64,000 nt of DNA from Flavobacterium sp. N502536. Its GTDB lineage: Bacteria > Bacteroidota > Bacteroidia > Flavobacteriales > Flavobacteriaceae. The notes under the pieces are model-generated. The model was not told the DNA's origin. It searched no databases and saw nothing but the letters and a program-made list of their open reading frames with translations. The stretch is from contig NZ_CP110011.1 of NCBI RefSeq assembly GCF_025947345.1, positions 2,480,001 to 2,544,000 of the forward strand. The letters are read 5' to 3'. Numbering within the stretch: the stretch's first letter is position 1; every line of letters starts with the position of its first letter. Positions 32,206 through 43,306 of this stretch are shown piece by piece. A program made the position numbers and the translations under genes.

Positions 32206-34497
32206 ATGAACAAAGAGAGTAAAAGAAGAGAAGCGTTACTGTACCATTCAGAACCAACTCCAGGAAAAATTCAGGTAGTTCCAACAAAAAAATATGCAAC
32301 CCAAAGAGACTTGTCTTTGGCTTATTCGCCAGGAGTTGCAGAGCCATGTTTAGACATTGCAGCAAACGTAGAAGACGTTTACAAATATACAGCAAAAGGT
32401 AATTTAGTTGCCGTAATCTCAAACGGTACAGCAGTTTTAGGACTTGGAGACATTGGCCCTGAGGCTTCTAAGCCTGTAATGGAAGGGAAAGGATTATTGT
32501 TTAAGATATTCTCTGATATTGATGTTTTTGATATTGAAATCGGTACAAAAGATATTGAAGAATTTATTCAGACCGTAAAAAATATTGCCCCAACTTTCGG
32601 AGGGATAAATCTGGAAGACATTAAAGCACCGGAATCTTTTGAAATCGAAAGACGATTGGTAGAAGAATTAGACATTCCGGTAATGCACGACGATCAGCAC
32701 GGTACAGCCATTATCTCGTCAGCAGCTTTAATTAATGCCCTTGAATTGGCAGGAAAAAAAGCAGAAGATGTAAAAGTTGTAGTTTCGGGTGCAGGTTCTG
32801 CAGCGATTGCTTGTACTGATTTATATGTTTTGTTAGGAGTTCAGGTTAAGAACATCAAGATGTTTAACAGTAAAGGACTTTTAACAAAAGACAACCCTTC
32901 ACTATCAGAATTGCAAATGAAATATGCAGTTGATGGTCCTAAAGTTGATTTGGCAGAAGCAGTAAAAGGAGCTGATGTTTTCATCGGATTATCTTCAGGA
33001 GACATCCTGACGCCTGCAATGTTGTTGACCATGAAAGAGAATCCGATTGTTTTTGCGATGGCAAATCCAAATCCGGAGATCGATTATAACGTAGCGACAG
33101 AAACTCGTAAAGATGTTATTATGGCTACAGGACGTTCGGACTTTCCTAACCAGGTAAACAACGTTTTAGGTTTTCCGTATATTTTCAGAGGAGCATTAGA
33201 CGTACGTGCTACAAAAATAAACGAAGCTATGAAAATGGCTGCGGTAAAAGCATTAGCTATTTTGGCAAAAGAGCCGGTACCGGAGCAGGTTAACGTAGCC
33301 TACGGAGCAACAAAATTAGGTTTTGGTAACGATTATATCATCCCTAAACCATTTGACCCTAGATTGATTACCGTTGTGGCGCCTGCAGTTGCAAGAGCAG
33401 CAATGGAATCAGGAGTAGCAAAAAATCCTATTACAGACTGGGCAGCTTATGAAGATGTGCTTCGCGAACGTATGGGGAACGATAATAAAATGGTGCGTTT
33501 GATTACCAACCGTGCTAAAGTAAGCCCTAAAAGAATTGTTTTTGCTGAGGCAGATCAGTTAAACGTACTTAAAGCAGCGCAAATTGTACATGAGGACGGA
33601 ATTGGTTTCCCAATTTTACTAGGAAACAAAGAAGTTATTTTAGAGCTGAAAGAAGAATTAGGTTTTGATGCAGAATTGGAGATCATCGATCCTAAAACGA
33701 ATGAAGAAGAAGGAAGACGTAACCGATTTGCAAATTCTTACTGGGAAACAAGAGGAAGAAGAGGCGTTTCGTTATTGGATTCACAAAAATTCATGCGTGA
33801 AAGAAACTACTTTGCTGCTATGATGGTGAATGAAGGTGAAGCAGATGCTTTGGTAACTGGTCATACAAGAAGTTATCCAACGGTAGTAAAACCAATGTTA
33901 CAACTGATTGAAAAAGCACCGGGAGCTTCATTAATCGCTACAGCCAACATGATGTTGACGTCACGCGGACCAATGTTCTTGTCTGATACAGCAATTAACA
34001 TCAACCCTTCAACAGAAGATTTGATTAACATTGCTATCATGACCGCTAAAACCGCTAAAATGTTTGGTGTAGAGCCTGTTATTGCAATGGTTTCTTATTC
34101 AAATTTCGGATCTTCAACAAGTCCAAATGCATCAAAAGTAAGAGAAGCTGTAGCTTATCTGCATAAAAATCATCCGGAAATGATTGTTGACGGAGAAATT
34201 CAGGCCGATTTCGCATTGAATCAGGAAATGCTTGCAGAAAAATTTCCATTCTCTAAATTAGCAGGTAAAAAAGTGAATACTTTGATCTTCCCTAACTTAG
34301 ATTCGGCTAACATTACCTATAAAATGTTAAAGGAATTGTATAAAGTAAACTCTATTGGACCAATTATGATGGGAATGGGTAAACCAGTTCACATTTTCCA
34401 ATTAGGAGCAAGCGTTGAAGAGATGGTAAATATGGCTGCAATTGCAGTTATTGACGCTCAGGAAAAAGAGAGTAAAAAGATTAAATTAGCAAAATAG
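32206..34497 (+). CDS. maeB: NADP-dependent malic enzyme with C-terminal phosphotransacetylase-like domain (MaeB type)
   Basis: A 763-residue protein with the two-part layout of MaeB. The N-terminal malic enzyme part (about 1-430) converts malate to pyruvate, CO2 and NADPH. It shows the catalytic Tyr40 in [10 protein letters not shown], Lys95 in MEGKGLLFK, the metal-site stretch [19 protein letters not shown] and a nucleotide-binding SGAGSAAIA near residue 195. The C-terminal part (about 430-763) resembles phosphate acetyltransferase ([26 protein letters not shown]) and in MaeB serves acetyl-CoA regulation, usually without catalysis. It probably supplies NADPH and links the TCA cycle to pyruvate. 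ruvA follows after 77 bases with its own -7 element. Confidence 0.95.
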   Translation: MNKESKRREALLYHSEPTPGKIQVVPTKKYATQRDLSLAYSPGVAEPCLDIAANVEDVYKYTAKGNLVAVISNGTAVLGLGDIGPEASKPVMEGKGLLFKIFSDIDVFDIEIGTKDIEEFIQTVKNIAPTFGGINLEDIKAPESFEIERRLVEELDIPVMHDDQHGTAIISSAALINALELAGKKAEDVKVVVSGAGSAAIACTDLYVLLGVQVKNIKMFNSKGLLTKDNPSLSELQMKYAVDGPKVDLAEAVKGADVFIGLSSGDILTPAMLLTMKENPIVFAMANPNPEIDYNVATETRKDVIMATGRSDFPNQVNNVLGFPYIFRGALDVRATKINEAMKMAAVKALAILAKEPVPEQVNVAYGATKLGFGNDYIIPKPFDPRLITVVAPAVARAAMESGVAKNPITDWAAYEDVLRERMGNDNKMVRLITNRAKVSPKRIVFAEADQLNVLKAAQIVHEDGIGFPILLGNKEVILELKEELGFDAELEIIDPKTNEEEGRRNRFANSYWETRGRRGVSLLDSQKFMRERNYFAAMMVNEGEADALVTGHTRSYPTVVKPMLQLIEKAPGASLIATANMMLTSRGPMFLSDTAININPSTEDLINIAIMTAKTAKMFGVEPVIAMVSYSNFGSSTSPNASKVREAVAYLHKNHPEMIVDGEIQADFALNQEMLAEKFPFSKLAGKKVNTLIFPNLDSANITYKMLKELYKVNSIGPIMMGMGKPVHIFQLGASVEEMVNMAAIAVIDAQEKESKKIKLAK

Positions 34498-34548
34498 TAT
34501 AAAAAATAAGGTTGCAATAATATTGTCGTATTTTTAACGCATTTTTAT

Positions 34549-34556
34549 TATATTTG
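34549..34556 (+). promoter_or_regulatory. -7 element upstream of ruvA
   Basis: TATATTTG, an exact TAnnTTTG match, ends 18 bases before the ruvA ATG, implying a very short leader. It would also drive sprA. Confidence 0.5.
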
Positions 34557-34574
34557 ACCTTAATATATTATACT

Positions 34575-35156
34575 ATGATAGCACATTTACAGGGGAAATT
34601 AGTAGAGAAAAATCCAACAGATGTCGTAATTGAATGCGGCGGAGTGGGGTACCAGGTAAACATTTCTTTACATACCTTTTCATTAATTCCCAATGTAGAA
34701 AATATAAAATTGTATACGCATCTTCAAATCAAAGAAGATGCGCATACATTATTTGGTTTTGTAGAAAAATCAGAGCGCGAAATATTCAGAATGTTATTGT
34801 CGGTTTCCGGAATTGGAGCAAACATTGCCAGAACAATGTTGTCGTCTATAGAACCAAGACAAATTATCAATGCTATTGCCTCTGGAGATGTAGGCGTAAT
34901 CCAGTCCATAAAAGGAATCGGAAACAAAACAGCACAAAGAGTTATACTTGATTTAAAAGAAAAAGTGTTAAAATTGTACGATTTGGACGAAGTTTCGGTC
35001 GTTCAAAACAATACAAATCGAGATGAAGCGTTATCTGCTTTGGAGGTTTTAGGTTTTGTACGTAAAACTTCTGAAAAAGTAGTGGAGAAAATCGTAAAAG
35101 AAGACCCAGAAGCTACGGTGGAAACCATCATCAAAAAAGCATTAAAAAGCCTATAA
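34575..35156 (+). CDS. ruvA: Holliday junction branch migration protein RuvA
   Basis: A 193-residue protein that begins MIAHLQGKLVEKNPTDVVIE, the classic RuvA N-terminus, so I took the ATG at 34575 and not an upstream in-frame start at 34554. Domain I (OB fold, about 1-64), domain II with two helix-hairpin-helix motifs (LLSVSGIGANIA and IQSIKGIGNKTAQRVILDLK, about 70-130) and the short C-terminal domain III that contacts RuvB (about 148-193) are all present. RuvA binds four-way junctions and loads the RuvB motor. sprA follows 24 bases later, so the two genes are probably co-transcribed. No ruvB or ruvC is visible nearby. Confidence 0.96.
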   Translation: MIAHLQGKLVEKNPTDVVIECGGVGYQVNISLHTFSLIPNVENIKLYTHLQIKEDAHTLFGFVEKSEREIFRMLLSVSGIGANIARTMLSSIEPRQIINAIASGDVGVIQSIKGIGNKTAQRVILDLKEKVLKLYDLDEVSVVQNNTNRDEALSALEVLGFVRKTSEKVVEKIVKEDPEATVETIIKKALKSL

Positions 35157-35180
35157 AACCAATTTATTTAAACCAAGAGT

Positions 35181-38100
35181 ATGCGTAAAATTTGTATTTT
35201 TTTACTGTTTTTATTTTGCGGTAATGTTTTGCGTGCGCAAGTAAACCCAACAGTTCAAGATACAACTAAAACACAATTCTCCGTTGGTAAAGTAGAGTTA
35301 GGAAATCCGCCAAGTATACTTTCGGCCTATCGGTATGATCCCATAACTGACCGATACATTTACACCAGTTCAGTAGATGGATTTTCAATCAATTACCCTA
35401 TTGTATTAACACCAAAAGAGTATGAAGATTTAGTTTTGAAAGAATCGAGAAGAGATTATTTCAGAAAAAAATCAGATGCTATAGACGGTAAAAAAACAGG
35501 AAGTGAAGCCAAGAAAAAGGATTTACTGCCCCGATATTATATTAATTCAGGACTTTTTGAAAGCATCTTCGGAAGCAATACGATAGACGTAAAGCCAACA
35601 GGATCAGTAGAAATGGACTTAGGGGTTCGATATACCAAACAGGATAATCCCGCTTTTTCACCTCGAAACAGATCGAGCCTTACCTTCGATTTTGATCAGC
35701 GAATCAGCATGAGCTTACTGGGGAAAATAGGAACCAGATTAGAGGTAAATGCAAATTATGACACCCAGTCTACCTTTGCTTTTCAAAACTTATTTAAGCT
35801 TGCTTATACCCCTTCAGAAGATGATATTGTTCAAAAAGTTGAAGTAGGTAATGTGAGCATGCCTTTAAACAGTACCCTTATTCGTGGAGCTCAAAGTTTG
35901 TTTGGAGTTAAAACCGTTTTACAATTTGGTAAGACAACCGTTACCGGGGTTTTCTCCGAACAGAAGTCACAAACCAAGAGTATAGTTGCAGAAGGTGGCG
36001 GTACAGTTCAGAACTTTGATTTGTATGCACTCGACTATGATAATGACAGACACTTCTTCTTATCGCAGTATTTCAGAAACAAATACGACGCCTCTTTAAA
36101 AAAATATCCTTTTATCGATAGCCGTGTTCAGGTGACCCGAATAGAAGTTTGGGTAACCAATAAACAAAACAGGGTAACCACCAACAATAATAACCTGCGT
36201 AACATTATTGCGCTTCAGGATTTAGGAGAAGGGCAGGTTACCGGAGTGCCGGACAATCAGGTTGTAGTAATAAGCAATCCGGCTGGTTTTTTTAACAACC
36301 CGATCGACACACCAACAGACAACAACAACAACAAATACGATCCGGCTACCATTGGAAAACCGGGGGCGTATTTGAATTCGAATATTAGAGAAATTGTAAC
36401 GGCAAAAACCGGATTCAATAATGCCAATACCAGTGAAGGAACAGATTATTCTGTTTTGGAAAATGCCAGAAAGTTAACCGCAAACGAATTTACTTTCAAC
36501 GCACAGTTAGGATACATCTCTTTACAGCAGCGTTTGGCTAATGACGAAATTTTGGCAGTAGCCTTTGAATACACTGTTGGAGGGAAAATTTATCAGGTTG
36601 GAGAATTTGGAAGTGACGGAGTTGACGGGACAGTAGTTACCGGAAACAACAACGCCAATAAAGCGATCATTACACAAAGCTTAGTATTAAAAATGCTGAA
36701 AAGTAACTTGACCAACGTTCAGAATCCGGTTTGGAATCTGATGATGAAAAACGTTTATCAAATTCCTCAGGCTTATCAAATCAAACAAGATGATTTCAGA
36801 TTAAACATACTTTATACGGATCCTTCTCCGATCAACTACATTACGCCGGTTCCGGGAACAACTTTCCCAGCAAGCCCAACCGCAGATAACAAAGTCGATC
36901 AGACTCCGTTATTAAATGTCTTCAATCTGGACCGATTAAATTACAACAACGATCCGCAAACCGGAGGGGATGGTTTCTTCGATTATATTCCGGGGGTTAC
37001 CGTAGACGTTCAGAACGGGCGAATTATTTTCACCACAAAAGAGCCTTTTGGAGAACTATTGTTTAAAAAGTTAAACACAGGTGCGGGAGAAAATTATGAC
37101 GATCCAAATTCCTATAATGCCAATCAGAAAAGATACGTTTTTAGAAACATGTACCGCAACACACAGTCCGGAGCTTTACAGGACAGTGATAAAAATAAAT
37201 TTTTATTAAGAGGAAAATACAAATCATCAGGAAGTAACGGTATTCCAATTGGAGCGTTTAACGTTCCTCAGGGATCGGTTGTCGTGATGGCTGCCGGAAG
37301 AAGACTGGTAGAAGGAATCGATTATAGCGTAGATTATCAATTAGGGCGTGTTCAGATTCTGGACCCTTCGCTTCAGGCTTCCAATACACCAATCGAGGTG
37401 TCTTTGGAGAACAATTCAATTTTCGGCCAACAAACCCGAAGATTTATTGGCTTCAATGTTGAGCATAAAATCTCAGATAAATTTATCGTTGGAGGAACCT
37501 ATTTGAAAATGAATGAAAAACCATTTACTCAAAAATCAAGCTATGGTCAGGAATCTGTAAACAATGCTATTTTTGGATTCAATGGAAATTACTCCACCGA
37601 AGTTCCTTTCTTCACCCGATTAGTAAATAAACTACCAAACATTGATACCGATGTTCCTTCCAATCTTTCGATAAGAGGAGAAGTAGCTTTCTTAAAACCG
37701 GATGCTCCAAAAGCGAGTGATTTTGAAGGAGAAGCCACTATTTATGTAGACGACTTTGAAGGCTCACAGTCTACCATCGATATGCGATCAGCATACGCAT
37801 GGAGTCTGGCTTCAACACCATTTGTAAACTCTATAAACGACAATACTTTTAATGCCAATTCCAATACATTAGAGTATGGTTTTAAACGTGCAAAATTAGC
37901 ATGGTACACCATTGACCCTGTTTTTTATGCCTCAAAACCATCCGGTATTTCAAACGATGACTTATCATTGAATACCACCCGACGTATTTATAGCAGAGAA
38001 TTATATCCAAACACAGACATCGCTCAGGGGCAGATTCAGGTCGTGAATACCTTAGATTTAAGTTATTATCCATCTGATCGTGGACCTTACAACAACAATC

Positions 38101-41100
38101 CAAACTTCGGTACAAGTCCGGCCAGTTCAAACTTTGGAGGGATCATGCGTGCTTTGAACTCGACCAATTTCGAACAAGGAAATGTCGAATACATTCAGTT
38201 TTGGGTAATGGATCCTTATGTGGGTAATGGACAAGCCGCAGTTAACAATACCGGAAAAATTTATTTCAACTTAGGAGAAGTTTCAGAAGACGTATTAAAA
38301 GACGGAAGAAAACAATATGAAAACGGATTAGGCCCGGATCAGATTATGGTGAATCCGAGACCACTATGGGGAGACGTTCCGGCATCGCAGTCTTTAATTT
38401 ATGCCTTCGATAACAATGCCGGTAACCGTAGCAATCAGGATGTTGGTTTAGACGGTTTGCCAAATGGTAAAGAGGCTTCAGTATATACAAATTATGGAGG
38501 AGAAGGAGATCCCGCTGCAGACGATTATACGTATTATTTAAATACAGACGGAGGCGTTTTAGAACGTTATAAAAATTACAACGGTACTGAGGGGAACTCA
38601 CCTGTAAGTATCGATTCACCTAACCGTGGATCAACAACATTGCCGGATGTGGAAGATATTAACCGTGACAATACCATGAGTACGATCAATGCGTATTATG
38701 AATACAGTATTGATATGAAACCGGGAATGCAGGTAGGGCAAAACTTCGTTACCGATATTCGTGAAGTGAGTAATGTTGAATTGCCAAACGGATCAACCAC
38801 TACAGCAAGATGGATTCAGTTTAAAATCCCGGTTGCTCAACCGCAAAATACTATTGGAAACATTACCGATTTCAGATCGATTCGTTTCATGCGTATGTTT
38901 ATGACGGGCTTTAGCAATCAAATGACCGTTCGTTTTGGAGCCTTAGATCTGGTTAGGGGAGAGTGGAGAAGATACACAGGAACACTGGATGCTAACGATA
39001 CGAATCCGAATGACGACGGAACGGAGTTTGATGTTTCGGCAGTAAACATTCAGGAGAATGGCACAAAATGCCCTGTGAATTACGTGGTGCCGCCAGGAGT
39101 TCAGAGAGAGCAATTGTACAACAACAATACAATCATCAATCAAAACGAGCAGGCTTTGGCATTGCGTGTAGGAGGGTCTGGTTTACAATATACAGATGCA
39201 AGAGGAGTTTTTAAAAATGTAAGTGTAGACATGCGTCAGTACAAAAAACTAAAAATGTTTTTACACGCTGAATCATTACCAAATGAGAATACTTTATTAG
39301 ACGATGAAATGATTGGTTTTATTCGTTTTGGAAATGACTACACTCAAAACTTCTATCAGGTCGAAGTTCCGTTAAAAGTTACCCGAACAGGAGGGTCTTG
39401 TACCATAAGCCCTGATCAGGTTTGGCTCGAAGAGAACAATATTGACTTGGCACTGGAATTATTGACCAGAATGAAGATTAAAGCCATGAGCATCGATATT
39501 AACTCTGATAAAAGAGATATCAACGGAATTTATTATCCGGACGACGATTTAAGCATTAGCGGAGGTGACGGAGACGGTAAGTTGAGATTAGGGATAAAAG
39601 GAAATCCGAACTTTGGTTTGGTGCGAAATTTAATGGTAGGGGTTAAGAGTAGAGCCGATCATAAAACCATAAAAGGAGAGGTTTGGTTTAACGAACTTCG
39701 TATGGCCGATTTAGAGAATAAAGGCGGTATGGCAGCGATCTTAAATATCGATACCAATATGGCCGATTTTGCGACCGTATCTGCGACCGGTAAGAAAAGT
39801 ACAATTGGTTTTGGATCTTTAGAACAAGGAGCCAACGAAAGAAGCCGTGAAGACATTCAGCAGTATAATATCGTAACCAACTTGAATTTGGGTAAATTAT
39901 TACCGCCAAAATGGGGGATCAATTTACCGTTCAATTATGCTATTGGAGAAGAAGTAATCACACCGGAATACGATCCGTTCAATCAGGATATCAAACTAAA
40001 GCAGCTGATTAGAGAAACTACTAATGAGGCTGAAAAAGAAAACATCAGAACCAGAGCGATTGATTATACCAAACGCAGAAGCATTAACTTTATCGGGGTT
40101 AGAAAAGACAGGGCTCCTGAACAGAAGCCACATGTTTATGATGTCGAGAATTTAACCTTCTCGCAATCGTACAATCAGGTAGAACGTCACGATTATGAAG
40201 TAGCAGACTTTGTAGACGAGCAATCGAATACAGCGGTGAATTATGCCTACACCTTTCAGCCTAAAGAAGTAGTGCCTTTCAAGAAGACCAAATTCATGAA
40301 GAAAAGCGAGTACTGGAAGCTGTTAAGCGATTTTAATTTTAACTATTTGCCTTCCAATATTTCTTTTAATACAAATGTTTTAAGACAAAGTAACCGTCAG
40401 CAATTTAGAGAAGTAGAAGTAGAGGGGATTGGTCTCGATCCTTTGTACCGCCGAAATTTTGCCTTTAATTATCAGTACGGATTTGGTTTTAATCTGACAA
40501 AATCCCTGAAAATTAACTACACGGCAGCATCCAATAATATCGTGAGGAACTTCCTGAACGATGATAATTCGCCAAAACAGGATTTTAATATCTGGGACGA
40601 TTATTTCGATATCGGGACACCAAATCAGCACTTACAGCAATTGGTACTGAACTATGATATTCCAATCAATAAAATTCCGGTTTTGAGTTTTGTAAAAGCG
40701 ACTTATTCGTATACTGCCGATTACAGCTGGCAGCGTGCTTCGACGGCATTTTCGCAATATGAGGATCCTAACGGAAACCAGTTTGATTTAGGAAATACCA
40801 TCCAGAATGCCAATTCGAATACGCTTACGACAACACTTAACATGAACATGCTGTACAAGTATTTGGGATTAACTCCGGGAGCAAAAGCAGGGGCAAAACC
40901 TAAAGCAATTGCACCTCCAAAACCAGGAGAGAAAATTGTAAATACAGCAAAACCGGCAACCACCAGCAGTCCGTTTTACGATGGCATGATTGGTATTCTG
41001 ACCAGTGTTAAAAACATTCAGATTAACTATACTAAAAATAGCGGAACGGTTTTACCGGGGTATACGCCGGGTGTTGGTTTCTTTGGAACATCAAGACCTA

Positions 41101-42398
41101 CTTTAGGATTTGTTTTCGGAAGTCAGGATGATATTCGTTATGAGGCCGCCAAAAATGGTTGGTTAACGACCTATCAGGATTTCAACCAAAGCTTTACGCA
41201 GGTAACAAACAAATTATTGAAAGTGACTGCGAATATCGATTTATTCCCGGATTTAAAAATTGATCTGAATATGGATCGCGCTTATTCCGAAAACAGATCA
41301 GAGCAATATAGTGTTGTCAAAAATACTGGGACAGGAGAGTTGGATTACACGCCTTTGTCACCTTATAATTATGGGATGTTCTCTATTTCGACAGTGCTGA
41401 TCAAAACAGCATTTTCAACCAGTAGTGCCACAGAGTCTGCTGCATTTGATGATTTCAGAAACAACCGTTTGATTATAGCAAACCGTTTGGCAGAGGACCG
41501 TTATGGTGCAGGAGCTCCAATACCGAGATACGGAGATGCTAATAACCCGATTCCGGCAACAACAGATCCAAATTATAAAGTTTATGTGGCCAATGAAGGA
41601 TACCCAATCGGATTTACCAAAAGCAATCAGGCTGTTTTATTGCCGGCATTCTTAGCGGCCTATTCCGGAGGTAATGCGTCAAGCAGTTCGACCGATATTT
41701 TCAGAAGTTTCCCTATTCCAAACTGGAGTGTGAAGTACAATGGTTTGATGCGTTATAAATATTTTAAAGATAAATTCAAGCGTTTCTCTTTACAGCACAA
41801 CTACAGGGCGTCGTATACAATCAACCAGTTCCGTTCGAACTTTGACTATATTGAAAAACCTAACGGACAAGATGTGAACACCAATTTCTATAACAAAACC
41901 ATCATGTCAAACATCAACCTGGTAGAGCAGTTCAGTCCGTTAATCCGAATGGATTTTGAATTGAAGAGTTCATTGCGTGTGCTTACAGAGATTAAAAAAG
42001 ACAGAGCTTTGTCGATGAGTTTTGATAATAATTTGTTGACCGAAGTAAAAGGAATGGAATATGTTATTGGTCTGGGGTATCGTTTTAAAGATGTGATCTT
42101 CTCCTCAAGACTGGCAGATACTCCAACAGGAATTATAAAAAGTGACATCAATATTAAGGCTGATTTCTCGTATAGAAACAACGAAACATTAGTACGTTAT
42201 TTAGATTACGACAATAATCAGTTAGCGGCAGGACAAAATATCTGGTCGTTAAAACTAACAGCAGATTATGCTTTCAGTAAAAACCTGACCGCAATATTCT
42301 ATTACGATCACTCGTTTTCAAAAGCGGTAATCTCGACGTCATTTCCTTTAACCAACATTAGATCAGGATTTACACTCCGCTATAATTTTGGAAATTAA
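35181..42398 (+). CDS. sprA: SprA, outer-membrane translocon of the type IX secretion system
   Basis: A 2405-residue protein with a signal peptide (FLLFLFCGNVLRAQ), the size expected of SprA/Sov. SprA forms a very large single-chain outer-membrane barrel through which T9SS substrates are exported. Consistent features: an N-terminal segment with NPPSILSAYRYDPITDRYIY, many barrel-strand segments with alternating aromatic residues, a DDFEGSQSTIDMRS segment near residue 860, and a C-terminus ending TLRYNFGN, typical of a terminal barrel strand. It would export the two giant adhesins in this window. It lies downstream of ruvA by 24 bases. No terminator is evident; gcvH has its own -7 element. I see no frameshift despite the length. 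Confidence 0.95.
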   Translation: MRKICIFLLFLFCGNVLRAQVNPTVQDTTKTQFSVGKVELGNPPSILSAYRYDPITDRYIYTSSVDGFSINYPIVLTPKEYEDLVLKESRRDYFRKKSDAIDGKKTGSEAKKKDLLPRYYINSGLFESIFGSNTIDVKPTGSVEMDLGVRYTKQDNPAFSPRNRSSLTFDFDQRISMSLLGKIGTRLEVNANYDTQSTFAFQNLFKLAYTPSEDDIVQKVEVGNVSMPLNSTLIRGAQSLFGVKTVLQFGKTTVTGVFSEQKSQTKSIVAEGGGTVQNFDLYALDYDNDRHFFLSQYFRNKYDASLKKYPFIDSRVQVTRIEVWVTNKQNRVTTNNNNLRNIIALQDLGEGQVTGVPDNQVVVISNPAGFFNNPIDTPTDNNNNKYDPATIGKPGAYLNSNIREIVTAKTGFNNANTSEGTDYSVLENARKLTANEFTFNAQLGYISLQQRLANDEILAVAFEYTVGGKIYQVGEFGSDGVDGTVVTGNNNANKAIITQSLVLKMLKSNLTNVQNPVWNLMMKNVYQIPQAYQIKQDDFRLNILYTDPSPINYITPVPGTTFPASPTADNKVDQTPLLNVFNLDRLNYNNDPQTGGDGFFDYIPGVTVDVQNGRIIFTTKEPFGELLFKKLNTGAGENYDDPNSYNANQKRYVFRNMYRNTQSGALQDSDKNKFLLRGKYKSSGSNGIPIGAFNVPQGSVVVMAAGRRLVEGIDYSVDYQLGRVQILDPSLQASNTPIEVSLENNSIFGQQTRRFIGFNVEHKISDKFIVGGTYLKMNEKPFTQKSSYGQESVNNAIFGFNGNYSTEVPFFTRLVNKLPNIDTDVPSNLSIRGEVAFLKPDAPKASDFEGEATIYVDDFEGSQSTIDMRSAYAWSLASTPFVNSINDNTFNANSNTLEYGFKRAKLAWYTIDPVFYASKPSGISNDDLSLNTTRRIYSRELYPNTDIAQGQIQVVNTLDLSYYPSDRGPYNNNPNFGTSPASSNFGGIMRALNSTNFEQGNVEYIQFWVMDPYVGNGQAAVNNTGKIYFNLGEVSEDVLKDGRKQYENGLGPDQIMVNPRPLWGDVPASQSLIYAFDNNAGNRSNQDVGLDGLPNGKEASVYTNYGGEGDPAADDYTYYLNTDGGVLERYKNYNGTEGNSPVSIDSPNRGSTTLPDVEDINRDNTMSTINAYYEYSIDMKPGMQVGQNFVTDIREVSNVELPNGSTTTARWIQFKIPVAQPQNTIGNITDFRSIRFMRMFMTGFSNQMTVRFGALDLVRGEWRRYTGTLDANDTNPNDDGTEFDVSAVNIQENGTKCPVNYVVPPGVQREQLYNNNTIINQNEQALALRVGGSGLQYTDARGVFKNVSVDMRQYKKLKMFLHAESLPNENTLLDDEMIGFIRFGNDYTQNFYQVEVPLKVTRTGGSCTISPDQVWLEENNIDLALELLTRMKIKAMSIDINSDKRDINGIYYPDDDLSISGGDGDGKLRLGIKGNPNFGLVRNLMVGVKSRADHKTIKGEVWFNELRMADLENKGGMAAILNIDTNMADFATVSATGKKSTIGFGSLEQGANERSREDIQQYNIVTNLNLGKLLPPKWGINLPFNYAIGEEVITPEYDPFNQDIKLKQLIRETTNEAEKENIRTRAIDYTKRRSINFIGVRKDRAPEQKPHVYDVENLTFSQSYNQVERHDYEVADFVDEQSNTAVNYAYTFQPKEVVPFKKTKFMKKSEYWKLLSDFNFNYLPSNISFNTNVLRQSNRQQFREVEVEGIGLDPLYRRNFAFNYQYGFGFNLTKSLKINYTAASNNIVRNFLNDDNSPKQDFNIWDDYFDIGTPNQHLQQLVLNYDIPINKIPVLSFVKATYSYTADYSWQRASTAFSQYEDPNGNQFDLGNTIQNANSNTLTTTLNMNMLYKYLGLTPGAKAGAKPKAIAPPKPGEKIVNTAKPATTSSPFYDGMIGILTSVKNIQINYTKNSGTVLPGYTPGVGFFGTSRPTLGFVFGSQDDIRYEAAKNGWLTTYQDFNQSFTQVTNKLLKVTANIDLFPDLKIDLNMDRAYSENRSEQYSVVKNTGTGELDYTPLSPYNYGMFSISTVLIKTAFSTSSATESAAFDDFRNNRLIIANRLAEDRYGAGAPIPRYGDANNPIPATTDPNYKVYVANEGYPIGFTKSNQAVLLPAFLAAYSGGNASSSSTDIFRSFPIPNWSVKYNGLMRYKYFKDKFKRFSLQHNYRASYTINQFRSNFDYIEKPNGQDVNTNFYNKTIMSNINLVEQFSPLIRMDFELKSSLRVLTEIKKDRALSMSFDNNLLTEVKGMEYVIGLGYRFKDVIFSSRLADTPTGIIKSDINIKADFSYRNNETLVRYLDYDNNQLAAGQNIWSLKLTADYAFSKNLTAIFYYDHSFSKAVISTSFPLTNIRSGFTLRYNFGN

Positions 42399-42435
42399 TT
42401 TTTAGTTTCTAAAGGGGATTTTATTAGAAGATTAT

Positions 42436-42443
42436 TACATTTG
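42436..42443 (+). promoter_or_regulatory. -7 element upstream of gcvH
   Basis: TACATTTG, an exact TAnnTTTG match, 41 bases before the gcvH ATG. No -33 TTG seen. Confidence 0.5.
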
Positions 42444-42484
42444 TGCCTCAATTATTAAATTACCAATTTTCAAACACAACTATT

Positions 42485-42865
42485 ATGAGCATACCAGCAA
42501 ATTTAAAGTACACAAAAGATCACGAATGGATTAGCATCGAAGGCGATGTTGCAACAGTAGGAATCACTCATTTTGCACAAAAAGAGTTAGGAGATATCGT
42601 GTATGTTGAAGTAGAAACTTTAGATCAGACACTTGACAAAGACGAGGTTTTTGGAACAGTTGAGGCTGTAAAAACAGTATCAGATTTGTTTTTACCATTA
42701 ACAGGAGAAATCATTGCGTTTAATGACAGTCTTGAAAGTGCACCTGAAACTGTTAATTCTGATCCGTACGGCGATGGTTGGATGATCAAAATTAAAATTG
42801 CAGATGCATCAGAAATAGATTCTTTATTGTCTGCTGACGCTTATAAAGAACTTATAGGTGCCTAA
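42485..42865 (+). CDS. gcvH: Glycine cleavage system H protein
   Basis: A 126-residue lipoyl carrier. I chose the ATG at 42485 ([20 protein letters not shown]), the normal family start, because an earlier in-frame start at 42443 adds an unrelated 14-residue tail. The lipoyl attachment lysine is Lys63 in [12 protein letters not shown], and the C-terminal half has [14 protein letters not shown] protein shuttles the methylamine intermediate between GcvP, GcvT and the lipoamide dehydrogenase; none of these is encoded in the window. The gene overlaps the start of the VanZ-like gene by eight bases. Confidence 0.95.
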   Translation: MSIPANLKYTKDHEWISIEGDVATVGITHFAQKELGDIVYVEVETLDQTLDKDEVFGTVEAVKTVSDLFLPLTGEIIAFNDSLESAPETVNSDPYGDGWMIKIKIADASEIDSLLSADAYKELIGA

Positions 42866-43241
42866 ACAATTGCTCTTAATCTGGGCGATTATCTGTTCAG
42901 GAATCATTACTTATTTTTGTTTGACAGATTCAAGTAACATTCCGGCGGTAAATTTTCCGAGTATAGATAAAATTGTCCATTTTTGTTTTCATTTTGGATT
43001 TACAATTTCCTGGATTTTGTTTTTCAAAAAAGAGCTAAAAGGGAAAGCACCAGACGATTTCAAAGCTTATTTAATTTCATTTATATTTTCAGTTTTTTTC
43101 GGAATTACAATCGAAATTCTGCAAAGTGTTTTAACGGTTACACGAGCATCTGATGTAACAGATGTTTTGGCTAATGCACTTGGAGCTCTATTTGGTATCT
43201 TTGCCGCTATAGTGTTTAAAAAACAAATAGATAGAATTTAA
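42858..43241 (+). CDS. VanZ-like family membrane protein
   Basis: A 127-residue protein with about four membrane helices. It starts at a GTG (42858) inside the last codons of gcvH, with an eight-base overlap, so translation is probably coupled to gcvH. The pattern [16 protein letters not shown] followed by [30 protein letters not shown] is typical of the VanZ-like family. The name comes from an accessory gene of teicoplanin resistance, but most members have no proven function and resistance should not be assumed. A terminator follows. Confidence 0.85.
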   Translation: MPKQLLLIWAIICSGIITYFCLTDSSNIPAVNFPSIDKIVHFCFHFGFTISWILFFKKELKGKAPDDFKAYLISFIFSVFFGITIEILQSVLTVTRASDVTDVLANALGALFGIFAAIVFKKQIDRI

Positions 43242-43250
43242 AAATATAAA

Positions 43251-43273
43251 ATCCCACTTCGGTGGGTTTTTTT
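43251..43273 (+). terminator. Intrinsic terminator after the gcvH-VanZ pair
   Basis: CCCAC at 43253-43257 and GTGGG at 43262-43266 enclose a stable TTCG tetraloop, followed by seven T. Confidence 0.9.
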
Positions 43274-43306
43274 GTGCCCTAATGGTAACGCTTTCCAAAT
43301 TGGGTA

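Noticed and set aside
42858..43241. VanZ-like gene as an antibiotic resistance determinant
   Set aside because: Only a family-level resemblance; it is coupled to gcvH and no glycopeptide resistance genes are present.
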